A stretch of DNA of 64,000 nt from Flavobacterium sp. IMCC34852 (lineage in GTDB: Bacteria; Bacteroidota; Bacteroidia; Flavobacteriales; Flavobacteriaceae): NCBI RefSeq assembly GCF_030643905.1, contig NZ_CP121446.1, positions 1,178,001-1,242,000 on the forward strand. Reading direction: 5' to 3'. A program made the translations under genes and the position numbers. A model generated the notes under the pieces. It was not told where the DNA came from. It saw only the letters and a list, made by a program, of their open reading frames with translations, and made no database searches. This document shows positions 61,241 to 64,000 of the stretch, one piece after another. Each line of letters opens with the position of its first letter. Positions within the stretch are counted from its first letter, which is position 1.

Positions 61241-64000
61241 TTAGAATTTAATGTTAATGTTAAACCCATAAGTTCTTGCAGATGGTAATTGACCAAATTC
61301 TTGGCCTTGTTCACCGTTAGCACTACTGAAACCTGTTTCAGGATCAATGTGAGGTACTTTTTTGTATAAAATAGCTAGGTTTCTACCTACTACAGATACT
61401 CTGAAGTCCTGAATAAATGTTCCGTTTAACCATTTTTTTGGTAATGAATACCCTAATATAATTTGTCTTAATTTCACATAACTGGCATCAAATACACCAC
61501 TTTCGGTAAAATTAGAGTAATCGTAAGCAAATTGGTTGAATGTTTTAGCATCAACAACAACGTTGTTGGCAACGTAACCACCGTTTCCGTCAGCTACTAC
61601 ACCATTTCCAATAACCCCAGTTTCTCTTCCGATAAGAGACTCTTCTAAGGTTCCTGCATATCTACCCCACATGTAAGTCATTGAGAATAAGTCACCTCCC
61701 ATTTTTGCATCTAGTAAAGTGCTTAAATCGAAGTTTTTGTATTTGAAAGAGAAGTTAGCACCTCCAGTCCAATCCGGAGTGATGTTTCCTAGAACAACTT
61801 TTTCGCTATTGTTTACTTGTGGTAAACCATTTTCATATACAATTTGACCTGCTTCATTTCTTAAGAAAGGATAACCAACGATAGAACCGTAAGCTTCACC
61901 AACTCTGGCTTGAAGCTCCATATCCCATTGACCGCCCAAAACATAAGCATCGGTTAATCCTAAACTTACAACTTCGTTTTTGTTTTTAGCAAAGTTTAAA
62001 TCCACATCAAAAGTGAAATCACCTTTTTTCAATACAGTAGCTCCTAATTGTAACTCAATACCTTTATTGTTCATTTCTCCTGCATTTTCCCATGAAGATG
62101 TAAATCCGGAAGCAGCATCAATTTGTAAAGGTAAAATCAAATCTTTACTAGTTTGATTATAGTAAGTTGCGCTAAAACGAACTCTATTGTTGAAAGCATT
62201 TAAGTCTAAACCAAACTCAACTCCAGTTGTGCTTTCAGGTTTAAGATTTGGATTCCATTGAGTGTTCGGAACTGAAGAAACAGTACCGAAGTTGTTGTTG
62301 GCAAGGGCAAAAGTTCTGTTCAAGCTGTAAGGGTCTAATGGACCAATACCTCCTACTTTTGACCAACCTCCTCTTAATTTAGCATAGCTAACTTTGCTAC
62401 TTGTAAATCCTAAGATTTCAGATAAAACTAAGGATCCTGAAACAGCAGGATAGAAGAATGAATTGTTTTTCGCCGGCAATACACTAGCCCAGTCATTTCT
62501 ACCAGAGAAATCAAGGAAAGCATAACCTTTGTAAGCCAATTGTCCAAAACCTAAAATACTGTTGATTCTTTGTTCAGTGTAATCACTGTCAATATTAGGA
62601 GTAGTTCCTGATTTAACATTTGAAAGTGTAAATAAGCCAGGTAATTCTAAACCTCCTGATAACTCACCTAATTGTCTTGTTCCGATTCTTTTCATGGTAT
62701 TCATACCACCATTAAGTGTTAAAGACAAATCGTTAGTTAAGTTTCTTTGGTAATTAACAATTGCTTCCGCGTTTATCTCAGAATATCTTCTTGTGATTTC
62801 AGCATAGTAACCGTCGATGTTTTCGTTAGAACCTTTTTCGTTTCTTAGAGTTTCTCTTTGGGAATAGTGGTCTAACATTAATTTACCATTGATGGATAAA
62901 TTATCGGTAAACTTGTAATTCAAGAAAGTATTTCCTGTAATTCTGTCTTGATCAAAAGTGTTGATGTTAGTCTCCAAATGCCAATAAGGGTTATTTTGGA
63001 AATTGGTGTTCCAGCTTATTGGTGTTCCGGCTGCTGGTGTATTAGCACCGGCTAATGGGAAGTTTCTCCAATCTTTTAAGTCGGTAAACTGAACGTTACG
63101 GGCAGACCAAATGAATTGTTGCACAACGTTTTGACTTGAATACCCCACAACCGGTAAGTTATCACTCTTGTTGTTAAAGTAAGTCATGCTGATACCAGCG
63201 GTTAATTTTTTACCAAGATTCATATTTCCATTAAATCCAACATTAAATTTTTTGAATTCAGTGAATGGAATCATACCTTTTTCATCACTATTTCCAATAG
63301 ACAATCTAAAGTTAGAATTTTCACCACCACTGATGATTGAAATATTGTTAGATTGTGCTATACCTGTATCGTAAAAATCTTTCACGTTATCAGGGTGTGA
63401 TACCCATGGCGTTGGTAAACCTCCATTTTTGAATGAATCCCATTGAACAAATTCTAAGCCTCTGTCCAATGCAGGACCCCAGCTTTCGTCAACACCGTCA
63501 TTGTAACCACCACCGGCACCGTCTACGAACTCAAAATAATCTGAGGTAGCTCCTTGGCCATAAGAGTTTTGGAAGTTTGGCAATACTAATGGATTTGAGA
63601 AAGTAGTGTTTGAGTTAAAAGAAACTTCAAACTTGTCTTTTTTCTTTCCGGATTTTGTAGTGATTAAGATAACCCCTTTACTGGCACGAATACCATACAA
63701 TGCCGCAGCAGTTGGTCCTTTAAGCACCGTTACTGATTCAATATCGTCAGGATTAATACTGGCAGCACCATTTGGCAAATCTCTACCACCACCGGATCCT
63801 GAGTTACCGTAGCTAGTGTTGTCAAAAGGAACACCATCAATTACAAATAACGCTTCATTGCTACCCGTAATCGTAGAATTACCTCTCAAAACAATTCTTG
63901 AGGAAGAACCTACTGCACCTGAAGAGTTAGTTACATTTACACCGGCTACTTTTCCGGATAATGCATTAACTAAATTTGACTCTCTGGCCTCAGTTAAGGC
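61241..64000 (-). CDS. SusC/RagA-family TonB-linked outer-membrane protein (5' end missing)
   Basis: The frame runs open to the right edge, so the signal peptide and N-terminal carboxypeptidase-like domain are outside the window; about 919 residues are visible. They begin within the plug (ALTEARESNLVNALSGKVAG, VLRGNSTITGSNEALFVIDG, DDIESVTVLKGPTAAALYG, the conserved SusC/RagA signature) and continue through the 22-strand barrel to the C-terminal FNINIKF. It imports a ligand with TonB energy, together with the SusD-like lid and two more lipoproteins downstream. The apparent ATG-like start at 63889 (a TTG) is only an internal codon. Confidence 0.95.
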   Translation of the reverse strand, partial: ALTEARESNLVNALSGKVAGVNVTNSSGAVGSSSRIVLRGNSTITGSNEALFVIDGVPFDNTSYGNSGSGGGRDLPNGAASINPDDIESVTVLKGPTAAALYGIRASKGVILITTKSGKKKDKFEVSFNSNTTFSNPLVLPNFQNSYGQGATSDYFEFVDGAGGGYNDGVDESWGPALDRGLEFVQWDSFKNGGLPTPWVSHPDNVKDFYDTGIAQSNNISIISGGENSNFRLSIGNSDEKGMIPFTEFKKFNVGFNGNMNLGKKLTAGISMTYFNNKSDNLPVVGYSSQNVVQQFIWSARNVQFTDLKDWRNFPLAGANTPAAGTPISWNTNFQNNPYWHLETNINTFDQDRITGNTFLNYKFTDNLSINGKLMLDHYSQRETLRNEKGSNENIDGYYAEITRRYSEINAEAIVNYQRNLTNDLSLTLNGGMNTMKRIGTRQLGELSGGLELPGLFTLSNVKSGTTPNIDSDYTEQRINSILGFGQLAYKGYAFLDFSGRNDWASVLPAKNNSFFYPAVSGSLVLSEILGFTSSKVSYAKLRGGWSKVGGIGPLDPYSLNRTFALANNNFGTVSSVPNTQWNPNLKPESTTGVEFGLDLNAFNNRVRFSATYYNQTSKDLILPLQIDAASGFTSSWENAGEMNNKGIELQLGATVLKKGDFTFDVDLNFAKNKNEVVSLGLTDAYVLGGQWDMELQARVGEAYGSIVGYPFLRNEAGQIVYENGLPQVNNSEKVVLGNITPDWTGGANFSFKYKNFDLSTLLDAKMGGDLFSMTYMWGRYAGTLEESLIGRETGVIGNGVVADGNGGYVANNVVVDAKTFNQFAYDYSNFTESGVFDASYVKLRQIILGYSLPKKWLNGTFIQDFRVSVVGRNLAILYKKVPHIDPETGFSSANGEQGQEFGQLPSARTYGFNINIKF

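Noticed and set aside
63606..63889. Internal start for the SusC gene at 63889
   Set aside because: The frame and the conserved plug sequence continue unbroken to the window edge, so the gene is truncated by the window, not shortened.

Overview
This window looks like a chromosomal segment of a member of the Flavobacteriaceae, most likely Flavobacterium or a close relative. The DNA is AT-rich, promoters fit the Bacteroidetes -7 consensus TAnnTTTG, and there are several type IX secretion (T9SS) cargo proteins with C-terminal sorting domains. There is also a SusC/SusD pair and housekeeping genes of the expected type (gcvP, purE/purK, hpt, adk, obg, mpl, radC, rarA, rlmB). I saw no rRNA or tRNA genes, insertion sequences, prophage or CRISPR arrays.

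Layout. 1-4561: tail of an NRDE-family gene, an ATP-grasp ligase overlapping a LysE-type exporter, an SDR oxidoreductase, a SprT-like metalloprotein and a mannose-1-phosphate guanylyltransferase. 4673-8149: a type-B T9SS adhesin. 8151-12264 (minus): a KAS III-like enzyme, a methyltransferase, a GT2 glycosyltransferase and an MlaE/MlaF-type ABC pair, probably an envelope-lipid cluster. 12443-17327: a T9SS protein with three 399-bp repeats, a group III truncated hemoglobin and gcvP. 17507-20433: a UbiA-like membrane protein, then a GbsR/MarR-type regulator driving four small membrane proteins. 20738-25166 (minus): M3 peptidase, purE, purK and a helical-repeat protein. 25264-28843 (plus): hpt, adk, a CNNM/CorC protein and obg. 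28891-29301: a small membrane gene bracketed by obg and a copy of the obg 3' end. 29518-38212: an S46 dipeptidyl-peptidase and a 2165-aa alpha-2-macroglobulin-like protein carrying a SusC-type plug domain. 38397-49388: two giant neighbouring T9SS adhesins. 49755-57953: mpl, radC, a yjjG-type phosphatase, rarA, rhomboid and rlmB. 58020-64000: a Sus-like outer-membrane uptake operon whose SusC gene runs off the right edge.

The most unusual items are as follows. (1) The alpha-2-macroglobulin/SusC-plug chimera. (2) The GbsR operon, which has matching TTTCA-N8-TGAAA palindromes in front of both the regulator and the membrane genes; the regulator promoter overlaps one palindrome and would give an almost leaderless mRNA. 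(3) The diverged second obg tail. (4) A family of structured intergenic repeats (AGCCCCGATT ... CGGAAAGCGGG) in four places. (5) Short tandem repeats with 7-16-bp units, several lying directly in front of start codons. Everything was read by eye: protein families are recognised from motifs and memory, not from searches.
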